25,544 nucleotides of DNA, from positions 1 through 25,544 of the forward strand of contig QGUX01000009.1 of NCBI GenBank assembly GCA_003242275.1, given 5' to 3'. Position 1 is the first letter of the stretch. Each line of letters opens with the position of its first letter. A model generated the notes under the pieces. It was not told the origin of the DNA and made no database searches. It was given only the letters and a program-made list of their open reading frames with translations. Of this stretch, positions 7,390 through 16,905 are shown piece by piece. Position numbers and translations under genes: made by a program. The stretch comes from Pseudomonadota bacterium (GTDB lineage Bacteria; Pseudomonadota; Gammaproteobacteria; Steroidobacterales; Steroidobacteraceae).

Positions 7390-8319
7390 ATGCAACAGGA
7401 TGACCAACGCGCTTCCGATGTCCTCGTCTACCTGAAGACCCTGCAGGATGACCTGTGCCGCGCCTTCGGCGACGAACTGGGCGGCAGCTTCCTGCGCGAT
7501 GCCTGGGCCCGCCCGGCCGGCGGTGGCCTGCAGGGTGGCGGCGTCACCGCCGTGCAGGAAGGCGGCGAGGTGATGGAGCGGGCCGGCGTGGCGCTGTCGG
7601 ACGTGCGCGGCTCGCAGCTGCCGCCCGCGGCCACGGCCCGCAACCCACAGCTCGCCGGCCGCCCCTTCCATGCCATGGGCGTGTCGGTGGTGATGCACCC
7701 CCGGAACCCGCATGTGCCCACGGCGCACATGAACGTGCGCTACTTCAGCGCCGGCGACGTGTGGTGGTTCGGCGGCGGGTTCGACCTCACGCCCTACATC
7801 CCCTACGAGGAGGACGTCATTGGCTGGCACCGCGCGGCTCGCGCCGCCTGCGATGCGGTGTCGCCGGCGCTGTACCCCGTGTTCCGCCGGCAATGCGACG
7901 AGTATTTCTTCCTCAAGCACCGGGGCGAGGCACGCGGCGTGGGCGGCATCTTCTACGACGACGTCAACGAGCACTCGCCCGAGACGCCCTTGAGCTTCGA
8001 GCAGGGCTTCGCGCTGATGAAGAGCGTGGGCCACGGTTACCTCACGGCCTACCGCGAGGTGATCGACCGTCGCCGCGGCACCCCCTGGACCGAGCGCGAG
8101 CGCGCCTACCAGCTCTACCGCCGCGGGCGCTACGTGGAGTTCAACCTGGTGTTCGACCGCGGCACGCTGTTCGGCCTGCAGTCCGGCGGCCGCACCGAGG
8201 CCATCCTGGTGTCGATGCCGCCGATGGTGTCCTGGTCGTTCAGGTGTCCCGAACCGGAGCTGGACGCGAGGCTCCAGCCCTACCTCACCGAGCTGCGCGG
8301 ACGCGACTGGCTGGCGTAA
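7390..8319 (+). CDS. hemF: Oxygen-dependent coproporphyrinogen III oxidase
   Basis: 309 residues, close to E. coli HemF (299). It converts coproporphyrinogen III to protoporphyrinogen IX using O2, late in haem synthesis, in the cytosol. Family landmarks are all present: AWARPAGGG near 39, HPRNPHVPTAHMNVRYF (103-119), WWFGGGFDLTPYIPYEED (125-142), KHRGEARGVGGIFYDD (176-191), and the C-terminal RRGRYVEFNLVFDRGTLFGL. The ATG at 7390 aligns with the HemF start; the longer open frame upstream runs antisense through hyi and was rejected. No ribosome-binding site precedes the ATG. The gene stands alone, divergent from hyi and convergent with the SDR downstream. Its presence points to aerobic life. 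Confidence 0.97.
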   Translation: MQQDDQRASDVLVYLKTLQDDLCRAFGDELGGSFLRDAWARPAGGGLQGGGVTAVQEGGEVMERAGVALSDVRGSQLPPAATARNPQLAGRPFHAMGVSVVMHPRNPHVPTAHMNVRYFSAGDVWWFGGGFDLTPYIPYEEDVIGWHRAARAACDAVSPALYPVFRRQCDEYFFLKHRGEARGVGGIFYDDVNEHSPETPLSFEQGFALMKSVGHGYLTAYREVIDRRRGTPWTERERAYQLYRRGRYVEFNLVFDRGTLFGLQSGGRTEAILVSMPPMVSWSFRCPEPELDARLQPYLTELRGRDWLA

Positions 8320-8393
8320 GGACCTGCGGGCACCACCGGCGCAGGCGGTCCCCGCGCAGGGCGCGGCCTGCGGTGGGGCTCCGTGGCCGCGCC
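8320..8393. terminator. Inverted repeats between hemF and convergent SDR gene
   Basis: A perfect 9-bp inverted repeat, GGCGCGGCC (8360-8368) and GGCCGCGCC (8385-8393), with a 16-base spacer, lies between two converging genes. A second, interrupted repeat starts directly after the hemF stop (GGACCTGCG at 8320-8328 with CGCAGGCGGTCC at 8340-8351). Neither is followed by a T run, so this may be a strong hairpin that shields 3' ends rather than a textbook intrinsic terminator. Confidence 0.4.
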
Positions 8394-8399
8394 GGGAAT

Positions 8400-9143
8400 T
8401 CAGCCCCTGCCCACGAAGGGCATCTTGGTGGCCATCACCGTCATGCGCAGCACATTGGCTTCCAGCGGCAGCCCGGCCATGTACAGCACCGCATCGGCCA
8501 CGTGCTTCACGTCGAAGACGGGTTCGGGCTTCAACGTGAAGTCCGCCTGCAGCGTGCCGCCGGTCATGTCGATGCCGAGATTGGTCTGCACGTTGCCGAT
8601 GTCGATCTGGCTGCAGGCGATGTCGTAGCGGCGTCCCTCGAGCGCGATGGACTTGGTGATGCCCGTGACCCCGTGCTTGGAGGCGGTATAGGCCACCAGG
8701 TGCGGCCGCGGCACTTCGGCGGCGATCGAGCCGTTGTTGATGATGCGGCCGCCGCGCGGGTCCTGCGACTTCATCACGCGGAAGGCCGCCTGCGCGCACA
8801 GGAACACGCCGGTGAGGTTGGTGTCGATCACGCGCCGCCAGGCCTCGGCCGGCAGGTCCTCGATGGGCGTGGGCGGTGCGGTGGTGCCGGCGTTGTTGAA
8901 CAGCACGTCGAGGCGGCCGAAGCGCGCCACCACCTTGTCCACCATCGCCGCCACGGCCTTCTCGTCGGTGACGTCGGCGGGGACGACCAGCATGTTGCCG
9001 CCGCCGGCGGCCGAGGTCTCCTCGAGTGGCGCCGCGCGCCGCCCCGCGATGGCAACCCGGTAGCCGGCGCCGGCCAGCGCGATGGCGACCGCTCGCCCGA
9101 TGCCTGAACCTGCGCCAGTGACCAGAGCGACTTTCCCCGTCAT
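8400..9143 (-). CDS. Classical short-chain dehydrogenase/reductase
   Basis: 247 residues with the full classical SDR set: TGAGSGIG (9-16) for the nucleotide, NNAG (83-86), N109, and the catalytic S139-Y152-K156 in the right spacing. The residue after the second strand (AGRR) favours NADP(H). AGGAG lies 9 bases before the ATG. It is the last gene of the cluster that starts at 12576, separated from the FMN dehydrogenase by 87 bases, so it may have its own promoter; that gap carries a 13-base sequence also found before the first gene of the cluster. Such enzymes oxidise or reduce a hydroxyl/keto group; the substrate is unknown. Confidence 0.9.
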   Translation of the reverse strand: MTGKVALVTGAGSGIGRAVAIALAGAGYRVAIAGRRAAPLEETSAAGGGNMLVVPADVTDEKAVAAMVDKVVARFGRLDVLFNNAGTTAPPTPIEDLPAEAWRRVIDTNLTGVFLCAQAAFRVMKSQDPRGGRIINNGSIAAEVPRPHLVAYTASKHGVTGITKSIALEGRRYDIACSQIDIGNVQTNLGIDMTGGTLQADFTLKPEPVFDVKHVADAVLYMAGLPLEANVLRMTVMATKMPFVGRG

Positions 9144-9175
9144 GTGCCCGTGCTCCTGAAGGATTGCTGCGAGAA

Positions 9176-9188
9176 GGCGGCAAGCCTA
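9176..9188. repeat. 13-base motif shared with the region upstream of the 12576 SDR gene
   Basis: GGCGGCAAGCCTA here is identical to 12577-12589. Read on the minus strand it is TAGGCTTGCCGCC, with TAGGCT resembling a -10 box; it lies 32 bases before the start of the 8400-9143 SDR gene. Confidence 0.5.
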
Positions 9189-9230
9189 CCCCAATGGCAG
9201 GTCCGCGGGCAGCTCGCCGCCGACCCGCGG

Positions 9231-10370
9231 TCAGCGCCGCTTCGCCAGGTGCTGCGGCCCGAGGTCGTTGACGTCGTTGCAGCCGGTGAGCGCCAGGCCG
9301 ACCTGCAGCTCGCGGCTCATGATCTGCAGGGCCGTCGTCACGCCCTTCTCGCCCATGGCGCCCAGTCCGTACAGCCAGGCGCGGCCGGCGAGCACGGCCT
9401 GCGCCCCCAGCGCGCGGGCCTTGAGGATGTCCATGCCCGAACGCACGCCGCTGTCGAGCAGCACTTCCACGCGGCCGGCCACGGCATCCAGCACCTCCGG
9501 CAGCATCGAGATCGACGAGGGTGCGCCGTCGAGCTGGCGGCCGCCGTGGTTGGACACCACCAGCGCATCGGCACCCAGCGCGATGGCCTGGCGGGCGTCC
9601 TCGGCATCCATGATGCCCTTGACGATGAGCCTGCCCTTCCACTGCGCGCGGAAGCGCTCCAGGTCCTTCCAGGTCACCGAGGCGTCGAACTGGCTCTGCA
9701 CGAACTGCGAGAAGGGCATGCCGCCGGCGCGCTTGACCGCGGCGGCCATGTTGCCGAAGCCGCGGCGCGGCGTGGCGAGCATGCTCATCAGCCAGCCGGG
9801 CTTGCGGAGCACGTCGAAGGCATTGCGCAGCGTGAGCCGCGGCGGCACCGACAGGCCGTTCTTCGGGTCGCGCCGGCGCAGCGCGCCCACCGGGATGTCC
9901 ACCGTCATCATCAGCACCGGGCAGCCGGCGGCCGCGGCGCGATCCACCAGCTCGGCGGTGTAGCCGCGGTCCTTCATCACGTAGAGCTGGAACCAGAACG
10001 GTGCGCGCGTATGCGCGCGCACGTCTTCCACCGAGCAGATGGAAACCGTGCTGAGGCAGAAGGGAATGCCGAAGGCCTCGGCGGCGCGTGCCGCCAGGAT
10101 CTCGCCGTCGCCGCGGATGTAGCCGCCCATGCCGGCCGGCGCCAGCGCCAGCGGCATCGCCGCCGGCGCGCCCAGGATGGTGGTGGCGAGGCTCTGCCGG
10201 GCCACGTCGATCAGCGCGCGGGGCCTCAGCTCGATGGCGTCGAAGTCCGCGCGGTTGCGCCTGAGCGTGATCTCGTCGTAGGAGCCGCCGTCCACGTAGT
10301 CGAACAGCGCCTTCGGCACGCGCCGGCGCGCCAGCTCGCGGAGGTCGGCGATGCTGGTGACGACCGCCAT
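9231..10370 (-). CDS. FMN-dependent alpha-hydroxy-acid dehydrogenase (LldD-like)
   Basis: 379 residues, standard for the family that includes L-lactate dehydrogenase, glycolate oxidase and mandelate dehydrogenase. Visible signatures: the N-terminal LFDYVDGGSYDE (22-33), LALAPAGMGG (74-83), FQLYVMKDR (127-135), VKGI with the FMN-contacting K251, the active-site SNHGGRQLDG (273-282) with catalytic H275 and R278, and LLDSGVRSGMDILKARALGA for the FMN phosphate. It oxidises an L-2-hydroxy acid to the 2-oxo acid. Start and the upstream mmsA stop overlap by one base (TGATG), so the two are translationally coupled. The neighbours point to breakdown of a branched or substituted hydroxy acid rather than plain lactate, but the substrate is not readable. 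Confidence 0.9.
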   Translation of the reverse strand: MAVVTSIADLRELARRRVPKALFDYVDGGSYDEITLRRNRADFDAIELRPRALIDVARQSLATTILGAPAAMPLALAPAGMGGYIRGDGEILAARAAEAFGIPFCLSTVSICSVEDVRAHTRAPFWFQLYVMKDRGYTAELVDRAAAAGCPVLMMTVDIPVGALRRRDPKNGLSVPPRLTLRNAFDVLRKPGWLMSMLATPRRGFGNMAAAVKRAGGMPFSQFVQSQFDASVTWKDLERFRAQWKGRLIVKGIMDAEDARQAIALGADALVVSNHGGRQLDGAPSSISMLPEVLDAVAGRVEVLLDSGVRSGMDILKARALGAQAVLAGRAWLYGLGAMGEKGVTTALQIMSRELQVGLALTGCNDVNDLGPQHLAKRR

Positions 10371-11860
10371 CAGTTGACGGGCAGGGTGAACTCGGGCCCG
10401 CGGCCCGGTCCCTCGGGCCAGCGCTGCATCACGCTCTTGTAGCGCGTGTAGAAGCGCAGCGCCTCGTCGCCATAGGCGTGGTGCTCGCCGAACAGCGACT
10501 GCTTCCAGCCGCCGAAGGAATGCCAGGCCATGGGCACCGGAATGGGCACATTGATGCCCACCATGCCCACCTGAACGCCGCGCGCGAAGGCGCGTGCGCT
10601 GGCGCCATCGGCGGTGAAGCAGGCCGCACCGTTGGACAACGGGTGGCGGTTGATCAGCTCCACGGCGCTGGCAAGGTCGGGCACGCGCACGACGCCGAGC
10701 ACCGGGCCGAAGATCTCCTCGAGGTAGATGCCCTGCGTCGGCCGCACCTCGTCGAACACCGTGGCGCCGGTGAAGAAGCCGCGCTCGTGGCCGGGCACGC
10801 GGCAGTTGCGGCCGTCGACCAGCAGCCGTGCGCCCTCCTCCACGCCGCGCGCGATGTAGCCCTCCACGCGGGCCTTGTGCGCCGCCGTCACCAGCGGCCC
10901 CATCTGGCTCCGTGGATCATCACCCGGTCCCACCTTCAGTGACCTGGCGCGCTCGATGATGCGCGGCAGGATCTTCTCCGCCGCATCGCCCACGGCCACC
11001 AGCACCGAGATGGCCATGCAGCGCTCCCCGGCCGAGCCGAAGGCGGCGCCCACCAGCGCATCGGCGACCAGGTCGGGATCGGCGTCCGGCATGGCCACCA
11101 GGTGGTTCTTGGCGCCTCCCAGCGCCTGTACCCGCTTGCCATTGGCGGTGGCGCGCGCATGCACGTGGCGCGCGATGGGCGTGGAACCGACGAAGGACAC
11201 GGCGCGCACCTCCGGATCATCCAGCAGCGCCTCCACCGCCTCGCGATCGCCCTGCACCACGTTGAACACGCCATCGGGCAGGCCCGCCTCGCGCAGCAAT
11301 CCGGCGATGATCAGGCTGGGTGATGGATCGCGCTCGGAGGGCTTGAGCACGAAGGCATTGCCGGTCACCAGCGCCGGCGGAATCATCCACAGCGGCACCA
11401 TCACCGGGAAGTTGAACGGCGTGATGCCGGCCACCACGCCCAGCGGCTGGCGCAGGCTCCAGTTGTCGATGCCGCCGCCGATGTTGTCCGAGTGCTCGCC
11501 GGCCAGCAGCCGCGGTGCACCGCAGGCGAATTCCACCACCTCGATGCCGCGCGTCACCTCTCCGTCGGCATCGGACAGCACCTTGCCATGCTCGGCGGTG
11601 ATGGCGGCCGCCAGGCGCGCGCGGTTCTGCTCCAGCAGTTCGCGGAAGCGGAACATCACGCGCGTGCGGCGCAGGATCGAGGTGGCCGCCCAGGCGGGCT
11701 GCGCGGCCGCGGCGGCCGCAACAGCCGCCTTGACGGTCGCCGCATCGGCCAGCGCGACACGGCCGGTCACCTCGCCCGTGGCCGGATTGAAGACCTCTGC
11801 GCTCCTGCCGGAGGGCTGCCCGGCCTGCCGGCCGCCGATGAAATGGCCGATCTCCCTCAT
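10370..11860 (-). CDS. mmsA: Methylmalonate-semialdehyde dehydrogenase, CoA-acylating
   Basis: 496 residues. The aldehyde-dehydrogenase fold is clear: TPFNFP (147-152), [13 protein letters not shown] (168-180), [11 protein letters not shown], and the nucleophile C281 in AGERCMA. The position where most ALDHs carry the general-base Glu reads ALGGAKNH (247-253), the signature of the CoA-dependent methylmalonate/malonate-semialdehyde subgroup. The enzyme converts methylmalonate semialdehyde (from valine or thymine) to propionyl-CoA and CO2, or malonate semialdehyde to acetyl-CoA. Its ATG overlaps the stop of the upstream SDR by ATGA and its stop overlaps the downstream FMN dehydrogenase start. 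The valine-pathway partner mmsB is not here, so a different semialdehyde source is possible. Confidence 0.92.
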   Translation of the reverse strand: MREIGHFIGGRQAGQPSGRSAEVFNPATGEVTGRVALADAATVKAAVAAAAAAQPAWAATSILRRTRVMFRFRELLEQNRARLAAAITAEHGKVLSDADGEVTRGIEVVEFACGAPRLLAGEHSDNIGGGIDNWSLRQPLGVVAGITPFNFPVMVPLWMIPPALVTGNAFVLKPSERDPSPSLIIAGLLREAGLPDGVFNVVQGDREAVEALLDDPEVRAVSFVGSTPIARHVHARATANGKRVQALGGAKNHLVAMPDADPDLVADALVGAAFGSAGERCMAISVLVAVGDAAEKILPRIIERARSLKVGPGDDPRSQMGPLVTAAHKARVEGYIARGVEEGARLLVDGRNCRVPGHERGFFTGATVFDEVRPTQGIYLEEIFGPVLGVVRVPDLASAVELINRHPLSNGAACFTADGASARAFARGVQVGMVGINVPIPVPMAWHSFGGWKQSLFGEHHAYGDEALRFYTRYKSVMQRWPEGPGRGPEFTLPVN

Positions 11861-12576
11861 GTGACCGGGTGCGCCATCCGGTAGCCCGGATCACCGAAAT
11901 CCACCACCTCGGTCGCCTGCGCGGTGCGGTACAGCAGCACCCGACCGGCGAAGTCCTCGCGCAGCGCGAGGTCCACCGCGGCGCGGGCGAAGTCCTCGGG
12001 CGAGTCGATGCGTTCGGGCGCCAGGCAGTTGACGCGGATGCGCTGCTCGGCGAGGCACCGCAGCGCCGCGGTCAGCCGCAGGATGCCGGCCTTGGCCGCC
12101 ACCCAGGCCGGCCGGTCGCCGTCGCCGAAGCACAGCGCCTGGCTGGCCGCCACGTTGACCACCGAACCGCCCCGCTTCTTCAGCACCTCGATGGCGTGGC
12201 GCGTCACGTGCATCGTGCCCAGCAGGTTGGCGCTGACGATGCGCGTCCAGTAGTTCAGGGGGTCCCCGTCGATCCAGGGGCCGGCCACGTTGAAGACGTA
12301 CTCCAGCGTGCCGAACTCGCGCGTGGTGCGCTCGATCAGCATCTGGACCTGGTCTTCGTGGGCCACGTCGCAGCGGTGCGCGAGGGCGGCCTCGCCGGTG
12401 GCCCGGATGCCCGCGGCCACCTGCCCGGCCAGCGCATAGTCGACGTCGGCGACCATCACGCTCGCCCCCATCGAGGCGCACAGCCTCGCGATGGCCGCGC
12501 CGGCGCCCGAGCCTCCGCCCGTGACCAGCGCGACCCGCCGTTCGAACAGGCGCGCTCGATCCGGGGTACTTTCCAT
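11857..12576 (-). CDS. SDR-family protein with Trp replacing the catalytic Tyr
   Basis: 239 residues from the ATG at 12576; the longer upstream frame crosses the promoter region and was rejected. The SDR fold is recognisable: [12 protein letters not shown] (19-30, a degenerate TGxxxGxG), AD near 44, DVAHEDQ, NVAG (96-99, normally NNAG), N117, S145 and K162. The catalytic tyrosine position, 13 residues after S145 and 4 before K162, is W158 (AWVAAKAG). The protein is probably unable to do normal SDR proton transfer, and may be a binding, regulatory or altered-chemistry member. It is first in the operon and overlaps mmsA by ATGA, so it is under active co-expression, not a decayed gene: no frameshift or stop is seen. 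Confidence 0.85.
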   Translation of the reverse strand: MESTPDRARLFERRVALVTGGGSGAGAAIARLCASMGASVMVADVDYALAGQVAAGIRATGEAALAHRCDVAHEDQVQMLIERTTREFGTLEYVFNVAGPWIDGDPLNYWTRIVSANLLGTMHVTRHAIEVLKKRGGSVVNVAASQALCFGDGDRPAWVAAKAGILRLTAALRCLAEQRIRVNCLAPERIDSPEDFARAAVDLALREDFAGRVLLYRTAQATEVVDFGDPGYRMAHPVT

Positions 12577-12589
12577 GGCGGCAAGCCTA
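12577..12589. repeat. 13-base motif shared with 9176-9188
   Basis: GGCGGCAAGCCTA abuts the start codon of the Trp-SDR gene and equals the motif before the distal SDR gene. It is followed on the plus strand by a second GGCAAGCC (12590-12597), so GGCAAGCC occurs twice with a 10-base period here. Confidence 0.5.
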
Positions 12590-12612
12590 GGCAAGCCGGC
12601 GTTGCCTGTCCA
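12584..12612 (-). promoter_or_regulatory. Putative promoter of the SDR-mmsA-hydroxy-acid dehydrogenase operon
   Basis: Minus-strand TGGACA (12612-12607, 5/6 to the -35 consensus), a 17-base spacer, then TAGGCT (12589-12584). Only 7 bases separate the -10 from the ATG and there is no Shine-Dalgarno, which fits a leaderless transcript. Confidence 0.45.
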
Positions 12613-12629
12613 CAGCGGCGGGGCGATGC

Positions 12630-12635
12630 GACAAT
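12630..12635 (+). promoter_or_regulatory. Putative -10 element of the moeB-like gene
   Basis: GACAAT ends 6 bases before the ATG of the MoeB-rhodanese gene, with no Shine-Dalgarno between. No good -35 at standard spacing (TGTCCA at 12607-12612 matches only 3/6). Confidence 0.3.
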
Positions 12636-12641
12636 ACATCC

Positions 12642-13796
12642 ATGGCCAACGCCCCCGTCGATCCGGCCCGCTACGCGCGCCACCTCGCCCTGCCCGAGAT
12701 CGGCATCGAGGGCCAGCAGAAGCTGGCCGCCTCCTCCGTGCTCATCATCGGCGCCGGCGGGCTGGGTTCGCCCGCGGGGCTGTACCTGGCGGCTGCCGGC
12801 GTGGGCCGCATCGGCCTCCTGGACCACGACCGCATCGAGATCAGCAACCTGCAGCGCCAGGTGATGTTCGACACGCGGCAGATCGGCCAGGGCAAGGCCG
12901 AGACGGCGCGCGCGCGCCTGTCGGCGCTCAACCCGGACGTGGAGGTCATCGCCCACGCCGAGAAGCTGGTGGCGTCGAACGCCGAGCGGCTGTTCAGCCC
13001 CTATGACCTGATCATCGACGGCACGGACCGCCTCGCCACGCGCTACCTGATCAACGATGCCTGCGTGCTGCTGGGCAAGCCGCTGGTCAGCGCCGCCATC
13101 CACCGCTTCGAAGGGCAGGCCATGACCTGCCTGCCCGGCCGCTCGCCCTGCTACCGCTGCCTCTACCCGGAGAGCCCGGAGGACCTGATTCCCAGCTGCG
13201 CCACGGCGGGCGTGCTCGGCGTATTGCCCGGCGTGATGGGCGCGCTGCAGGCCACCGAGGCCATCAAGCTGCTGGTGGGCATCGGCGAGCCGCTGGCCGG
13301 CCGGCTGCTGACCTACGACGCGCTGAACCTCACCTTCGGCGAGTTCCGCTTCGAGCGCCGCCGCGACTGCGCGGTGTGCGGCGAGCATCCCACCATCACC
13401 AGCCTGGCCCACCACGAGGAGAAACCCTTGAGCCGCATTGCCGAATGGACCCCGCGCCAGCTCGCCGAGGAACTGAAGAAGGAAGGCGGCGAGGAGCGGC
13501 TGATGCTGGTGGACGTGCGCGAGCCCTGGGAATGGGCCGAGGGACGCCTGCCCGGCTCCGTGCACATGCCGCTGGCCACGCTGCCGCAGCGCATGGCGGA
13601 GATCCCGTCGGACGTCACGCCGGTGTTCATCTGCGCCGTGGGCGGACGCAGCATGGCGGCCTGCCGGCTGTTCACCGCAGCGCGCGCGCAGGATGCCGTG
13701 AACCTCGCCGGCGGCGTGGTCGGCTGGAGCAATGAGTTCGGTGCGCCGCCGAAGCCGGACCACGACCACGACCACGACCACGGCCACGCGCACTGA
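12642..13796 (+). CDS. moeB: MoeB/ThiF-type sulfur-carrier adenylyltransferase fused to rhodanese
   Basis: 384 residues. The E1-like domain (1-255) has the ATP loop GAGGLGS (37-43), DHDRIEISNLQRQ (61-73), DGTDR (126-130), the zinc pairs C170/C173 (CYRC) and C243/C246 (CAVC), and a conserved C186 in PSCATAGVLG. The rhodanese domain (about 265-367) carries VDVREPWEW (290-298) and the active-site C331 in CAVGGRS. The protein should adenylate the C-terminal Gly-Gly of a sulfur-carrier protein (MoaD or ThiS type) and hand it sulfur. The last 11 residues are an Asp-His alternation ending HGHAH, a likely metal-binding tail. No moaD, moaE or thiS gene is in the window, so MoeB versus ThiF role is undecided. 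Confidence 0.9.
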   Translation: MANAPVDPARYARHLALPEIGIEGQQKLAASSVLIIGAGGLGSPAGLYLAAAGVGRIGLLDHDRIEISNLQRQVMFDTRQIGQGKAETARARLSALNPDVEVIAHAEKLVASNAERLFSPYDLIIDGTDRLATRYLINDACVLLGKPLVSAAIHRFEGQAMTCLPGRSPCYRCLYPESPEDLIPSCATAGVLGVLPGVMGALQATEAIKLLVGIGEPLAGRLLTYDALNLTFGEFRFERRRDCAVCGEHPTITSLAHHEEKPLSRIAEWTPRQLAEELKKEGGEERLMLVDVREPWEWAEGRLPGSVHMPLATLPQRMAEIPSDVTPVFICAVGGRSMAACRLFTAARAQDAVNLAGGVVGWSNEFGAPPKPDHDHDHDHGHAH

Positions 13797-13810
13797 AGCC
13801 GGTGGCTCCC

Positions 13811-14515
13811 ATGGCCGACAGGAATGCCTCCGCCCAGGACTCCACGGTGCACCAGAAGGGCCGCCGCCTCGTGCGCCCGCTGCTCACCGGCATGCTGGCG
13901 GCGCTGCCGCTGCTGGGCACGCTGTGGCTGCTGTCCATCGCCTTCACCTTCCTGACCGACTGGCTGGGACCGGACAGTTCCGCGGGCCGCTTCCTGGGCC
14001 GCGTGGGCATGTCCATTTCCGGGCAGGAGTGGTCGGGATACCTGGTGGGACTGCTGGTGGCCGCCGCCATCCTCTACGGCCTGGGCTTCCTGGTCGAGCG
14101 CGGCCTGAACACCTGGCTGATGTCGCTGATCGACAGCGTGGTCAGCCGCATCCCCATCGTGCGCACCATCTACGAGACCATCGAGAAGTTCGTGCAGATC
14201 TTCGCCCGGCGCGAGAAGAGCGAACTGCAGTCGATGCGGCCGGTGTGGTGCCACTTCGGCGGCCCCGGCGGCGTGTCGGTGCTGGGCCTCCTGTCCTCGC
14301 CCGAGCCCATCCTGGTGGAGGGCAAGCCCTGCTATGCGGTGATCGTGCCCACCGCGCCGGTGCCCATCGGCGGCGGCCTGCTGTTCCTGCCGGTGGAGTG
14401 GGTCACACCCAGCGACGTGGGCATGGAGGCGGTCACCAGCATCTACATGTCGATGGGCGTGACCGCGCCGCAGTTCCTGCCGAAGCTGCCCCCCGGGAAA
14501 CAGGACCCGGCCTGA
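13811..14515 (+). CDS. DUF502 family membrane protein
   Basis: 234 residues from the ATG at 13811, preferred over a GTG at 13802 because GGTGG lies 5 bases before it. Two membrane helices at about 22-48 and 75-98 are followed by the family's conserved SRIPIVRTIYETIEKFVQIF segment and a soluble domain with GVSVLGLL, PTAPVPIGGGLLFLPVEWV and SIYMSMG near the end. DUF502 proteins are widespread inner-membrane proteins with no established biochemical role. It lies 14 bases after the MoeB-like gene and is probably co-transcribed, but no functional link is evident. Confidence 0.88.
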   Translation: MADRNASAQDSTVHQKGRRLVRPLLTGMLAALPLLGTLWLLSIAFTFLTDWLGPDSSAGRFLGRVGMSISGQEWSGYLVGLLVAAAILYGLGFLVERGLNTWLMSLIDSVVSRIPIVRTIYETIEKFVQIFARREKSELQSMRPVWCHFGGPGGVSVLGLLSSPEPILVEGKPCYAVIVPTAPVPIGGGLLFLPVEWVTPSDVGMEAVTSIYMSMGVTAPQFLPKLPPGKQDPA

Positions 14516-14537
14516 GACTGCCGGCGGCCTCACGGAG

Positions 14538-14564
14538 CGCGGCCCCATGGACGCCGGGGTCGCG
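14538..14564 (+). terminator. Putative hairpin terminator after the DUF502 gene
   Basis: A 9-bp stem with one G-U pair (14538-14546 CGCGGCCCC with 14556-14564 GGGGTCGCG, 9-base loop) starts 23 bases after the stop, in the 81-base gap between converging genes. A wider pair GGAGCG (14534-14539)/CGCTCC (14574-14579) is an alternative. There is no T run. Confidence 0.35.
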
Positions 14565-14596
14565 GATGCGCGCCGCTCCCCGCACCAGCGACGGGG

Positions 14597-15466
14597 CTAC
14601 TCGCCGTCGGTGATGCCCACCGACCGCTCGGCCGAGATCAGCGTGTTGTGCAGCAGCATCGTGATCGTCATCGGCCCCACCCCGCCCGGCACCGGCGTGA
14701 TCAGCGAGGCCTTCTGCCTGACGCCCTCGAAGTCCACGTCGCCGACGATGCGGCCATCGGGCAGGCGGTTGATGCCCACGTCGATCACCACCACGCCCTC
14801 CTTGACCATGTCGGCGCGGATCAGGCCCGGCACGCCGGCGGCCACCACCAGGATGTCCGCGAGGCGCGTGAACTGCGCCAGGTCGCGGGTCTTCTTGTGG
14901 CAGATGCACACCGTGGCGTCCTTCTGCATCAGCATCAGCGCCATCGGCTTGCCGACGATGTTGCTGGCGCCCACCACCACCACGTTCTGGCCCTCGATGG
15001 GCACCTGCTCGTGCTCGAGCAGCTTGGTCACGCCGTAGGGCGTGCACGGCGGGAACACCGTGTTGCCGGTGATCAGGCCGCCGACGTTGTACAGGTGGAA
15101 GCCGTCCACGTCCTTGCCGGCCGCGATGCGCTCGAGCACATGGGACACGGTGATCTGCGGCGGCAGCGGCAGCTGCACCAGGATGCCGTGCACCTTCGGA
15201 TCGGCGTTGAGCGCGTCGATGCGCGCCAGCAGCTCCTCTTCAGGAGTGCTGGCGGGCATGTGGTACAGCTCGGAGTGGATGCCGATCTCGCGACAGGCGG
15301 TGACCTTGTTGCGCACGTAGACCAGCGAGGCGGGGTTGTCGCCGACGAGGATCACCGCGATGCCGGGCTCCACCCCGTGCACCGATTTCAGCCGCTGCAC
15401 GCGGTCCGCGTACTCGGCCCGGAGCTTGCGGGCTACGGCCCTGCCGTCGATGATCCTCGCCGCCAT
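14597..15466 (-). CDS. folD: Bifunctional methylene-THF dehydrogenase / methenyl-THF cyclohydrolase
   Basis: 289 residues, the FolD norm. Landmarks: Y50VRNK54 with the catalytic lysine, VQLPLPP (97-103), [11 protein letters not shown] (119-129), PPCTPYG (139-145), the NADP loop [10 protein letters not shown] (166-175, the same GAS form as in E. coli FolD), and [11 protein letters not shown] near the C-terminus. It interconverts methylene-, methenyl- and formyl-tetrahydrofolate in the cytosol. It follows ahcY by 13 bases, so it falls under the SAH riboswitch. That links one-carbon supply, and through methyl-THF the remethylation of homocysteine, to removal of SAH. It is the last gene of the operon. 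Confidence 0.97.
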   Translation of the reverse strand: MAARIIDGRAVARKLRAEYADRVQRLKSVHGVEPGIAVILVGDNPASLVYVRNKVTACREIGIHSELYHMPASTPEEELLARIDALNADPKVHGILVQLPLPPQITVSHVLERIAAGKDVDGFHLYNVGGLITGNTVFPPCTPYGVTKLLEHEQVPIEGQNVVVVGASNIVGKPMALMLMQKDATVCICHKKTRDLAQFTRLADILVVAAGVPGLIRADMVKEGVVVIDVGINRLPDGRIVGDVDFEGVRQKASLITPVPGGVGPMTITMLLHNTLISAERSVGITDGE

Positions 15467-15479
15467 CAGCCCCCCGCGG

Positions 15480-16898
<1,419 letters not shown>

Positions 16899-16905
16899 CT
16901 GAGTG

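Noticed and set aside
7321..9642. Long minus-strand open frame extending hyi to over 1000 residues
   Set aside because: It runs antisense through hemF and out of frame through the SDR and FMN dehydrogenase genes. Recognisable protein begins only at the hyi Met at 7320; the rest is low-complexity Arg/Ala/Gly-rich translation expected in GC-rich DNA.
12456..13793. 445-residue minus-strand open frame opposite the MoeB-like gene
   Set aside because: Antisense to a gene with complete ThiF and rhodanese motifs; its Val-rich start is just the complement of the Asp-His codons.
13740..13796. GACCAC tandem codons in the MoeB-like gene as a DNA microsatellite
   Set aside because: The repeat is short (about four units), in frame and encodes a plausible metal-binding tail; no sign of frameshift.
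14965..14973. FolD NADP loop reads GAS rather than GRS, at first taken as a lost Arg
   Set aside because: E. coli FolD has the same GASNIVG form, so this is normal for the family.
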